Part shown: positions 26,049 through 36,577 of the stretch, piece after piece
Layout: every line of letters begins with the position of its first letter
Position numbering within the stretch: the stretch's first letter is position 1
DNA from: Tribonema minus
Lineage: Eukaryota; Sar; Xanthophyceae; Tribonematales; Tribonemataceae
DNA: 64,000 bases
Reading direction: 5' to 3'
Assembly (NCBI GenBank): GCA_017506865.1
Contig: JAFCMP010000097.1
Span: forward strand, 124,001-188,000
Notes under the pieces: generated by a model
Told to the model about the DNA's origin: nothing
Seen by the model: only the letters and a program-made list of their open reading frames with translations
Databases searched by the model: none
Made by a program: the position numbers and the translations under genes

Positions 26049-29000
26049 TCAGTCGCCTTGTCTCAATTCCAGCTTGCGCCTGTGCTCTGCAGCCTTGAGC
26101 TCAAACACTCGCTCCATGAGGCGCTTTGTGAGTCTGTGTTCGCCGCCGCTGCCAAAGACAGCATTTTGCAGGCTGAGGAGCAGCTTGGAGATCTCACGCC
26201 CTGAGAAGCCCTCTACTTGCTTGGTGAAGGAGCATACCTGGTCCTCACCAATGCCTGGGGCACAATTCCAGCCGCAGAGAGCACATTGAGCCTTGGAGAG
26301 ATTGAAAGCGTACAGCGAGACAGATCAACGACAGTACCAACATACCCCATGTCTCACAGCAGGTCAGAGCAGGAATTGCAAACAAGGCTGTGCAAATTTT
26401 GTGAGCATGCTCCAGTTATGGTGCCAATGACCATGCTGCTTGGCCATCGCACATCGTTCAGGCCACGGCAAACGCCACAATTGCTGCCTTGCTGTCAGCC
26501 TTGCAGACTAATCTGGTGTTTGGTGAAGCAGTGCATCTACTCAGGAGCGTCAACATGTACTTATCCACGATATTCTCTACTTCAATTCATCTGAACTGAA
26601 CACTCAAAGCACTTCTACATCAATGTGCTTACGCTCTAAAGAAGCTAGTAAACTGCACAACATTGACGCTATGAAGATTGCAGTGGGTAGACCGACTGCA
26701 GTGGTCTACCCTGTCCCAGCACAACGCAATTGTTATTGCCTTGACCATTTCAGGCACCTACACGTAGCTTCCATAATGAGCGCTTGCAGGAGACAAGCCT
26801 GGTAGCCAGTGTCCACGTTTTGCATGGTGGCAATAGATGAGCATTATGTACCACTAGGACCCTACCCCTAACCCTAACCTCAAAGCAACTTCAATTGTGC
26901 CACATTATTCCCCGGACTATATGCGTCAAAATGGCTTGGTAAATAGTGTGCGCTTACGCTACAGCTGCACCAGTGCGGCCTGGCAACACTGGGCGTAATG
27001 CTGCTCATAAATGCGCAACAATTGCTGTATGACAGCCTCTTCACACCTGCACCGGCCTGAGCATGGCATTACACTGACAACTCTCTGGGGATGAACTTTC
27101 GGCCAGTTTATGAGCATTTTACCCAGGCAATCAATTGCAGACATCATGTCACGCTCGCCGATCCTTCACCTGCATCCACGGTGATGCGGCCTGCACAGCC
27201 CCCTCCCCAGCGCACCAGCCACCGCAGCCCCTGCCGTTCACCGTCATCAGGGCTTGCCACGAGGGATGCTATGTATGAGCGGAAGTATAGGGCAAGCAGC
27301 TGGCGACGTGCTTCGACGTCCGGCAGCGGGAACAGCAGGGAGTCATCCTGGGCGCAACAGCGGGATGCAAGCAGGCAACGTTAGTATCGCATGCAGCAAT
27401 CCGACGACAACCGGTATCTGTTGCAGCAGTGAGGCTGGTAGCAACAGTTTACATCCTGTGAAGCATGCAATGCGCTGTTGTCGTGTGTTTCAGACTGAAA
27501 TGGTATCAATTATTGGTCTGAGCTGGCAAGAGAGCGGAACTGCAGTGTTCTGACAATCATGGCGTGTTCTGATGATCATGACGAAGCTGCACGTAGATGG
27601 GCCTGCTGTATCGCTCAATCTGCAAATGCAGTGGGGGCTACCTGGTTGCACATATGCTTTGAAGTGCGTGTATATCACTGCACAGCATACCTTCCTCATG
27701 AGGTATGTGCAGGCTACAGGTGCAGTGCACACAGGACCTGCTCGTGTGGCACATCCAATCTTGGCATATACAGCTGCGGCAACATGCACAGACCTTGTTG
27801 AGAAATGTTCAAGTATCAAGAAAGCAGACTCTGCTGGCAGTAGTGTCTCAATGATGCGAAATCTGATCTAAAAGGCCAACAGTGCCTCAACACCTGTCCT
27901 GGCATTCAAAAGTTCAACTGTGCCGCTCACCATGCGGTCCAGAACTGCCTCATCCAGGTCTTCTGCGCGGTTGGTGGCCAACACTAGCATGAAGCTGTGA
28001 CTGGCAGTGCCCGTCTGGTACAGGAGCGCATTGAGCGCATTGCGGGTGTCCTCCGATAGCGTCGATGCTGCACGACAGCCAAGCCAGAAAAGCATGGAGA
28101 TGCACACACTGGAGCGGTGACAGGATTGCAGCTGCTGCTACCGTGCTACAAATTGCTCCGCAGTTGCACCAGTGATAGAGACAACATGACCACCAATGCA
28201 TGACAGCAGACCTTGCAGAGAGCTAGCTCCACACAATGACTTCTCACTGACATGACCACTGTGTATAGACAGAGGAGAAACTGTAATTCGCCCAACACAC
28301 ATTTCATTCCAAGAACAATGACATTGCGGCCTCTTCACAGTGAGCTACTTAGCATGTACATTCTGTACAATTGTCAAGATAGCTCTTGACTCACATGATC
28401 GGCTGCCCAGGAATGCCTCTGCCTCATCGATGAACAGAAGGACACCGCGCTTGGAGCGCCTGGCCCAAGCAAACAGGCTGTGGAGCTCTGTGACCGCGTC
28501 CTGCATGCACAGGGTGCAGCACATCAGCCCGAAAGTAAAATTCGAACCTACCAGACATCGCCTGTTGGCATACTTTAAAAAGAAATCATCATGCAGTTCT
28601 TGAGCGCAACTGTCAATAAAAGTCTTGCTCTCAGATAACTGCATTGAAACAAACACATCAGATGATGGCGGCAAGCGCTTGCTGCTGATGCGGTCGACCA
28701 GGGCAGTGTGCATGAGTAGTCTAGTCTTCTCCGGTTGAGTGAGTGATTGTTGCACTGACCTTGCCCAGTGGCCCCACATCGCCGCCACTCATTATGGCGT
28801 AGTCCATGCCAGAGCACGCCGCAAGGCGCTTGGCCACCATGGTCTGCACGCGTCAGTCACACAAATGATGGCAACCGTCAAGGAGAGCACAGTGAGCAAT
28901 TGCACTTGGAGGTATACAATTGCGGCACCATGCTTTCGATTGGGCATCATGCCCATTGGTGTCAGCGTCCAGAACCAACTCATGTGTGTGCATTCGGACA

Positions 29001-32000
29001 CAACAAAGGGTTGCTAATGTTAAGGCTTGCCAATGCTCCACAGTTTGCAGCACTCTTCAGTTGCAGTGCTGCAGATGGTAAGCGAACTGGACGTGCACTT
29101 GTGCGGTGTCCAGGCAGGAAAGAGGCAGGTAATTTGCGTGTGTAGGTAGGTAGCTTGAGGCGCTGTTTCCTAATGATGTCAACAAGTCGAAGAAAATGAA
29201 GTTATTATGTAAGTCGAAGAAAATGAAGTTATTACGACACAGGTTTCCTTTTGTAACATTACGACCGTCGCGGACCCGGGATGGAGTGGAACCTGGGCAG
29301 CTGGAGCTAGAGAAAGGAGGCTTACCCTCTAGCGCGGCGAAGCTAGGGGGTCAGACAAGACTCCTGACCCGCGCTCCGCCTGCTATGCTACTGCTCGTAG
29401 GTGAGGAAAAGGAGAAAGCTACGGATAGCTTGTGCTAAACAACCTGGAGCCTTCGTGTCGCCGCACGAGGATCAAAACCCTCTCTCCACCTTCTGGTGCA
29501 CTACGCGCATTCAAGAGCTGTCAGCAGCTGATGAACATCCTGTGTTGTGGGCTACCAGCTGGAGCTGGCCTACCGAACACGTGTTACGTATTCCTCTGAA
29601 CACCCATGCCGCAAACGCTACAGGTTGCACACATAAGTCTCTTTGACTACTGTGGATATGGTGGCACTGTTTGACTCGTGGCCAATGACTGCAGCAGCGA
29701 CCACGGTTATTGGTGGAAGGCACTTGCTGCTTACCACTCCTCATCACCTAGAGCTCGACGCTCTTTGGATTGTTTCCATGAATGGTAAGTTTTTAGTGCA
29801 CCGATGTTCCGGCATGGCGCTCAGAGCTTCTGAAAATCAATCTTACAGGGTATCCTTGCCAAGCGCACCTCAGCTGCATTACCTGCTGATGCTTGGAATC
29901 CAAGTGCCCCATGAGGAAGCTACCCTTCATGCAGATACGTCACAGAGAAGTACTCGAAGTATTCTTACTCCAGCCTGTCAGAATTTTCAAAAAGTTCTGA
30001 TTGACTGGTCGTTGAAGACCACTTACCTTGCCAGTACCAGGAGGTCCATAGAGCAGCAAATGCCGGAATGGCGCCCTGTTCTTGCGGGCATTCCTTGTAG
30101 CTGTCGCCAGGGACAGCACTTGCTCCTGAAAGCAGCATCAGACCAAGATGGAGACCGTCATCACATGCGAGACGCATGTGGTGGAGAGTTGCGAAATGGA
30201 AGATGCAAATGTGTCGCGGATGGTACAAGCCCCATGCAATGCTATCTGGCATAGCTGAAAGCACGCGACATCATTTGCACATGTCACATGTTGTCAGTAT
30301 GTAGACTCTCCGATCCTTAACATTTACTGGTGTGAACGCATTCCAACTGCCTGCGTGTGAGTCAAATGTGACTGTGCAAGCATTACACGCCCACAAGCTG
30401 CAATGATTGATTGTAGCTGTAGCAGTTACATATGTCATGGTACGCCAAAACATCAGAAGCCCACAGCAAGTCCCATGCTGCCCTGGATCAAGGAACATGA
30501 AAGGCTGCAGATGGCCTGAGACAAAAAGGTATGCGCCCAGGCTGATGCCCCCTTCCCCCAGCTCAACAGCTCTGGGAGGCATTGTCACCAGGTTCATGTC
30601 TGTCAAAGCACATCGCGTGAACATTGTTTGTGTCAAACCAATTGTGCAAAGGCTGACCCACCCCCCACCCCATGTGTGGCTTGGCGTGGATGCTGTCAGC
30701 GCCAGATGACCGTCAAGCTGAAAGGCAGCAAACAACATAGAATTGGCGCATTGGGGATCGTGATGGTATATGGATTCAAACGTTGAGCTGTCAGGCTTGC
30801 CTGTAGTACTGGCGGCAGCACCACATCCTCAAAGTAGCCGGCAATATGCGTGCGGGCCTGTGTGCACACAGAAAACCACAACAGACAGTCATGAGTAATG
30901 TCCCATGCACTTCCCACACAGGCTGCATCTGTTACAGGGCACTTCACACGCACAATCAAGCTGATCAAAACATGCATGGGATGCATACGACTTGTGTTGT
31001 ACTTCTACGATCCTACAGCGTCAAGCACAACTTTCATTGAGTGCCAGTCCTCAAACAACCAAGCATAGAGGCCTGAGCGGCATGATGAATTTCGCCACTT
31101 TCTGCACCACTCATGGGCAATGCAATGGCCAGTGTGGAGTTTTCAAGAGCATAACGCATGCATTCAATTCAACATCACCTTGGCAGCATCCTCTGACTTC
31201 CTGTGCCAGCCACGCGACGTTTCTCGTACAAGGGAGGGCCGGCCCAGCCTTGCAGATATGACACGCCCACACAGACCTATGGCCTCCCTGCATAATATAA
31301 GATTCGCTGCGAATAAGATTTGCCACCACATTTTCGTGCTCATGCGCAAAGGAGCATGCACAGCATGTGTGACACAAGTGTTCAAGTGGTCTGGTAATTC
31401 AGGTGCCATGATTGAGCGAGTCAGCAAAGCATGCACGTAGCGGAAAACAGGAGTGTACAGGAGTGTGAGCTGTGCTGTGGTCTGACTGGAGGAAACCGTG
31501 CGCTGAGTCCAGTATTCGGTGGACGCCAGTCCCCCAATACACAAGGTTGTATGAGCATGCGGGTTTCGTGGGGGTTTCACTCACAGATTATATCGACGCA
31601 CATGTTGGAGAGTGCGACAAGCATATAGACACAGAAATACTGACAAATGCCTGCCCGCTGCAGGGCCGAGAGTGCGGCGATCCTGCCACCTGCATGCCAC
31701 ATACAGGTACTTGCTAATGCATGTGTTGCTGAAAGAGAAATTACTGTGAGCCACACCGCAATTAGCTACTTCAAGTATGTGTCAGCCATTTCTGCGCCGA
31801 TGACTTGCTGATGCCACCAGTGTGAGCTTGCATCACGCTGTGATTCAAAGATACTTCGAAGCATTCGAATGGACTAGCATCATGTACCTGAGGATGAAGT
31901 ACCCTGCAGCAAGTCCGAGCAGCCATGCTGCCACTGCAGCTGCCTTCATTGGGTCCGACAAGAGCACCACTACGCCAGTGGCCAAGTGCTCAAACACGGT

Positions 32001-35000
32001 GCGAACAGCCTCCAGCACACGTTTTCTGTCCTCCTCAGCCTGCACAAGTGCAGTGGAGAGACGCAGCTGAGTACATTGGCACAGCAGGTGGCCTAAACTG
32101 ATGCCGCAGTAAAAGTAATTGCACGGTGATCAGTTCAACGTATGCCACAAAAAATATGTGACATCAGGGGGGGGGGCTGCCCACCAGTGATATCCCAGAG
32201 AATGCAGCAGAAAGATGGCAGTAGTGAAGATGGCAATAGTGCACCCGCAACGAAGTTGTTACTGACAGACGCATGGTGCAGGTCACAGTGACTGTAGAGC
32301 ACCCTCGGCGCATTGGACAAGGCTGTGGCATACTGATGACGGCACCGTGTTGGTGCCCAACTGTCGTGACTGCGTCCCTAATATCTGCTACAGCATAGCA
32401 CTTTGAGCGTATACATTATGAAAGTGTATGTTTGCCACAGCACGCACATGAGCTGCTGCATGTTTGTGGAGCGGAACTTTGCAGCCAGCCGTACCTTGGC
32501 CTTGAGCTTCCTGAGCTCGATGTCCTCATTTGCCCGCTCTGCCTCTGCCTTGGCTGCCACTTCCGCCTTGACCAGCTCAAGTTCAATTGCCAGACGCTCC
32601 GCTTCCAGCTCGCGTGCTTGGTCTACACGTGCCTGCGCAATACATGAAATGCCAACAGTCAAATGCGGAAAGTCAGCACGATGAACACTGTGCAGGGCGC
32701 AACCTTATTATGTAGGTATGCTCATGATGCCTCTCAATGTACATTGTCAGTACAGCAAGGGAGTGCGGGACACACAATTGCTCAGCCTTCCAGATGCATG
32801 CATACACCAGGCAGATGTACTTGAGCCAACAAGCAAGGGCAGGCCGTTTCAGCCAACACATCCTCATGAGCTGCAGGTCCTCCTCCTTCAGTGCCTTGGG
32901 GGCTGGCATGGGCGCAATGTACCCAAAGTACATCTACAATGGCAATGGTGGGCGAGCGCAATGCCCAAATGCTGCCCGTTGCAATATTACTCCGTTTCAG
33001 CTGTGGTGGTAACTGCACGCAGTTTGGTCAGGGCGGTCATGAGATGATCGCTCAGCCATTTGACCTGTTGCAGCGCTTCCTCAGTCTCCAGCCTGAGTGC
33101 CTCCCTACGTGCCACGCTCTCCTCCTGCATGAGACATGAAACATAGTATGCACGGCATACAATGCGCGGTCAATGGAGTGCTACCTCATTCTCTCCGTTC
33201 CTGCCATGAAGCATAGCTGACCACTTTCTTGTCCAGTACAGTAGATCATTCAGAGTTTGCTGGTATTCTTGCACACAAGGTCACGCTCATGTAACAGCCT
33301 GGCGTGACTTTGCGCACTTTGAACATTTTCAGTTCAAGCTAGTGTCAAATAGCATGGGCTTGCATGTCACTTGGAGGCACGACACACACGAGATAGCAAC
33401 GTGTTTTGTGGAATGAAGATCAGCAAGGCATGCAGCAGATGGCAACTCACAGAGCAGGTAGCTGCCACACATGCCCAACATTTGCTAAACGTGCTCCGCA
33501 TCACAATCACACACAAATCATAGCACAAAACGTGGCCAAACAGTTCCCATTGCCAATGATACATGGCATTAAAGTACGATGGCAAAACTGCAATGGGCCG
33601 GGTTTACGCCACCACATGTCACCAATGCTGGAATCGCTATCACTCATTTTTGAAGTACATGGCCTAAGAAAATCACAGTTTGCGGTGCTCGATGCATTAT
33701 TCAAAGTGGAATTTAGTGAGACGACTGCCGCCTATGTGTCCACTGTGTGTCAGTGCTCACCTGTAAGCGCAGCTGCTCAGCAGCACGCATAGCATCCGCA
33801 TTTGCGTCCTCCTCTACCTTGAGCCGGTTCATCTGCATGGGCAAATAAATATGCGATGGCATTATTTGAGCTTGCAGCGACGGGAGAGCAGCGCACAAAT
33901 TAGCACAGTAGCATTGAGTTGAGGGGTGCGTCTGACCAGGGTACCTACTGAAGCTTTGATACTTCACAAGCATACATACATCGACATGCGCTTGATTGGG
34001 CGTGGTCAACAGTGCCATTAGCCACCATACTGCCTGACCCCAGCCTGTCAAGTCAGGACGAATGCTGAACTATGTTACGCTCGACATGCAGACAGTGTAC
34101 AAATAGTTTTTTGGCAGCATTTTTGCAGTTACCCCATTTGTTGAAAAGAAGACAGGGAACACAAGCATAACATTGCATACCTGATCCAAGTGATCGAGTG
34201 CCAGCCTCTGCGCCTTAGCTTCTTCCTCTATCCGCACGCGTTGCTCCTCAAATTGCACCTGCAGCATGCGCATGCACGAGCACACAATCATGCATCCCCG
34301 ACGCATGTGAAGAGCTTTATCAAGTAGAAGTTCAGTCAGATGATGCCTCAGTTCATGAATTTCATCAGTGTTGACTGTCCTCTGAAGCCCTGGCACCCAT
34401 GTTGAGCCAGCGTACTCATGCTCTTGAAATTTGCAGGAGGATTATAGCGCACTACATGCTTGAAACTGCATACGCGTCTGGTTGCTTGCATATGCATATG
34501 GAATGCACCTTGCTGACTCAGCCAGGTCGGCGACAGTGGCCACAAATTGTACAGTACACTCATACTTGTACACTACTTAAAAGTACGAGGCACTTTGGTC
34601 ATGCGGCCGTTCTGACCTCAAAGTCTTGCAGTGCTTACGACTACATACAGCTCCCCTCTCACAATGGAATGGCAGTCCTTAACAAACGATGTGACTGTCA
34701 GCGCTCAAAATTGAAAGGAAACTGTCAGTCAAATGAATGAACATCCATTACCCGTGCCAGCTCTGCCTCCAGCCTGACCCTAGCCGCCTCAGCCTCCCTG
34801 ATGCGATTCCGTTCCAACAGCTGGGCATCTGCTTCCTGCATGGCAGGAGCCACATATCAACATGATGATGCACACATCCAGAAAAGGGAGATGTCACATA
34901 TTGACAGAGTCGCGAGGTTTGCAGCGAAAAGATGTCAGCAGTTTGACTTTTGAAATGCTCTGGAACCCTGATATCCGCACACTGGCTATTACAAAATGTG

Positions 35001-36448
35001 ACAGCATGGAGGTGCCAGTCGCGCTCGCAGGTGATAGGTGATCAAAGCAGACTTTAGTGGGCATGCGACATAGGGTATATGGCGAGGATCACAGCAATGC
35101 CATTGTTGGCATCTGTCACAAACATGGCCTACTGTGCTGCACTGCTGCTTCTGTGCAAAGAGCAACACTGTGCGGCTCACTCAAGATCAGGCTGTGGGTC
35201 TTGCTGAGGTAGAGTCACGGCATTGTCTGTCCACCATAAACCAAATGAGGTGTGCACAGATGCTGCCACATGCTTTGGCAGAGCATTACACACCAATGCA
35301 GAAGCCTGCGCCCTGCACAAAGTACCCTTGCCTGCACCGTGTGAAGTCACATATCCTTGCTACATGTCCGCACCAGTTGATTAGTGCAAGAGGTACTACA
35401 GAGATAGAAAGTAGTACTTGCCTGTGCCATGCGGCGCTGTATCTGCTCCACCAGCTCGTCCATCTTCTCATCCTTGTCACTCAGCCGGGTGACTCGCTGA
35501 GCAATATCGCTCTGCCGCACTATCAGCTCCTGAACGGCGCCCACATTGTGCATGAACAGCACATTCCTGTGGAGGTGCGAGGGCACATATTACGCTCCAG
35601 TCAAGTGGCTGTTTGTCATGATTGCCCTACAAAAGTGGCTACCATCAGGACTTCCAATGCCCTGCTTGCCTTGCCTAGCTGAATTATGATTGTGTGCTCT
35701 AGGACCATTTCAGCTGTGCACCTTTCTCCAATACCTACAAACACATCGAGTGTCATAGGTCACTTGCCTGTCAACAACTGCCAAGTTCTCTACCGTGATG
35801 GGTGGCTCGCCTTTGACGGGATTGGCAACGCTGCTCCGATGCTTGATCTCCACGCTCTCCGGCAGTATGTCCTGTACGCAAGGTCACGATGGATCAGTGC
35901 AGAGGGTTCACCACAACCACAAGTGTTTAAACATGCTGGTGTGTCTTCTTGGTACAACTTGAAGGCCAACATGAAACACACAACGCCGAAGTTTAGCATC
36001 TTTTGAACCGTGGTTGATTGGAGTGAAAATTTCACCACATTTTAAAAGCTGACCTGTAGCTGGTGGCCCAGGACACCGAGCTGCCGCCTGCCCACCACAG
36101 TGTCGTACTTGTACTCGTAGATCTGCAGGGGCAGCTGAGATACCTGCGCAATGCAAAGGTTTGGGAGTACTTCAACACCGTGCAACGTTCCGAACAGGCA
36201 GCATGCAGGCAGCCGAGATTATTGGTTGGCGGCATGTGAATTGAAATAGATTTTCAGCCAATTCCACTGAGTGTTGCACGCACCTTATGCAGACAATCCG
36301 CTGTGTTTGCGGGCATCGCATTAATGTAAAGATCCCTGTCATTGCTGGTCACTAGGACTTGTGCTGCTCGCACCAAAGTTGCGGTGATCGTTGCTGCCGC
36401 TGTCAGCTGTCTCCAGCAGCATCGATGGAAGATGCAACAAGGCCTCAT
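26049..36448 (-). CDS. ATAD3: ATAD3 AAA+ ATPase with N-terminal S74/ICA-like domain
   Basis: ATAD3 spans the inner mitochondrial membrane and organises nucleoids and contact sites. Exons join in phase from 36448-36284 through 36143-36054, 35871-35768, 35566-35422, 34835-34752, 34258-34181, 33832-33761, 33124-33065, 32632-32495, 32039-31888, 31287-31179, 30857-30801, 30125-30027, 28843-28760, 28500-28395, 28067-27931 and 27347-27170. The last exon, from about 26237 to TGA 26049, has an unresolved phase to its predecessor. The order is: Arg-rich amphipathic leader (MRPCCIFHRCCWRQL); S74/ICA-like domain (about residues 34-150); coiled coil with EESVARREALRLETEEAL; membrane segment AAAVAAWLLGLAAGYFIL; ISARLGRPSLVRETSR; Walker A YGPPGTGK; AIMSGGDVGPLGK; Walker B LLFIDEAEAFL; sensor LVLATNRAEDLDEAVLDR; C-terminal VEGFSGREISKLL. 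Total is about 680 residues, against about 630 in plants. Three introns use GC donors. The ATAD3 identity is firm. The fusion rests on splice phase and on the leader lying before the S74 part. Confidence 0.85.
26860..26879. repeat. Short telomere-like CCCTAA tract
   Basis: CCCTACCCCTAACCCTAACC lies in an ATAD3 intron upstream of the last exon. It matches the CCCTAA (TTAGGG) telomere unit rather than the CCCTAAA unit of land plants. It is too short to be a telomere; a repair scar or chance is possible. Confidence 0.6.
29184..29233. repeat. Tandem duplication, 27-bp period
   Basis: AAGTCGAAGAAAATGAAGTT occurs at 29184 and 29211 in the ATAD3 intron between exons 28843 and 30027. It directly precedes a 240-bp block (29260-29500) of different texture, rich in CTAG and AGCTAGG. 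Confidence 0.9.
29539..29779 (+). repeat. Dispersed repeat, copy 1 (partner at 55342-55591)
   Basis: About 240 bp in an ATAD3 intron. It aligns along its length with the reverse strand of 55342-55591. Shared landmarks in order are CTGGAGCTGGCCTACCGAAC, TGAACACCCATGCC, GCGACCACGGTTATT, TCACCTAGAGCTC and GTTTCCAT. Both copies can be read as related peptides (AAATTVI core), so the family may derive from coding sequence, but neither copy is an intact gene. Confidence 0.85.
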
Positions 36449-36577
36449 TGCTCCCACTCACCCACCACCAAACGATCCAAACTGGGAAACCTCAACGGTT
36501 CCCTTCCAAAAGTGGAGTGTCAACTTTGAGCTTCGCAAATCGAAAGCCAGGTGTGTGTTTCATCTGCCCCTGCAGCC
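36449..36577. promoter_or_regulatory. Compact divergent promoter, ATAD3 and ARP4
   Basis: Only about 130 bp separate the two start codons, so the two genes must share or overlap their promoters and 5' leaders unless undetected 5' exons exist. The assignment follows from geometry. I see no clear TATA box. Confidence 0.5.

Noticed and set aside
29265..29345. tRNA gene on the minus strand
   Set aside because: A B-box-like stretch and pairing ends are present, but no consistent anticodon stem or D arm can be drawn.
30271..30738. 155-codon minus-strand ORF inside an ATAD3 intron
   Set aside because: Flanking ATAD3 exons join in phase without it and it lacks recognisable motifs. Likely a chance frame.
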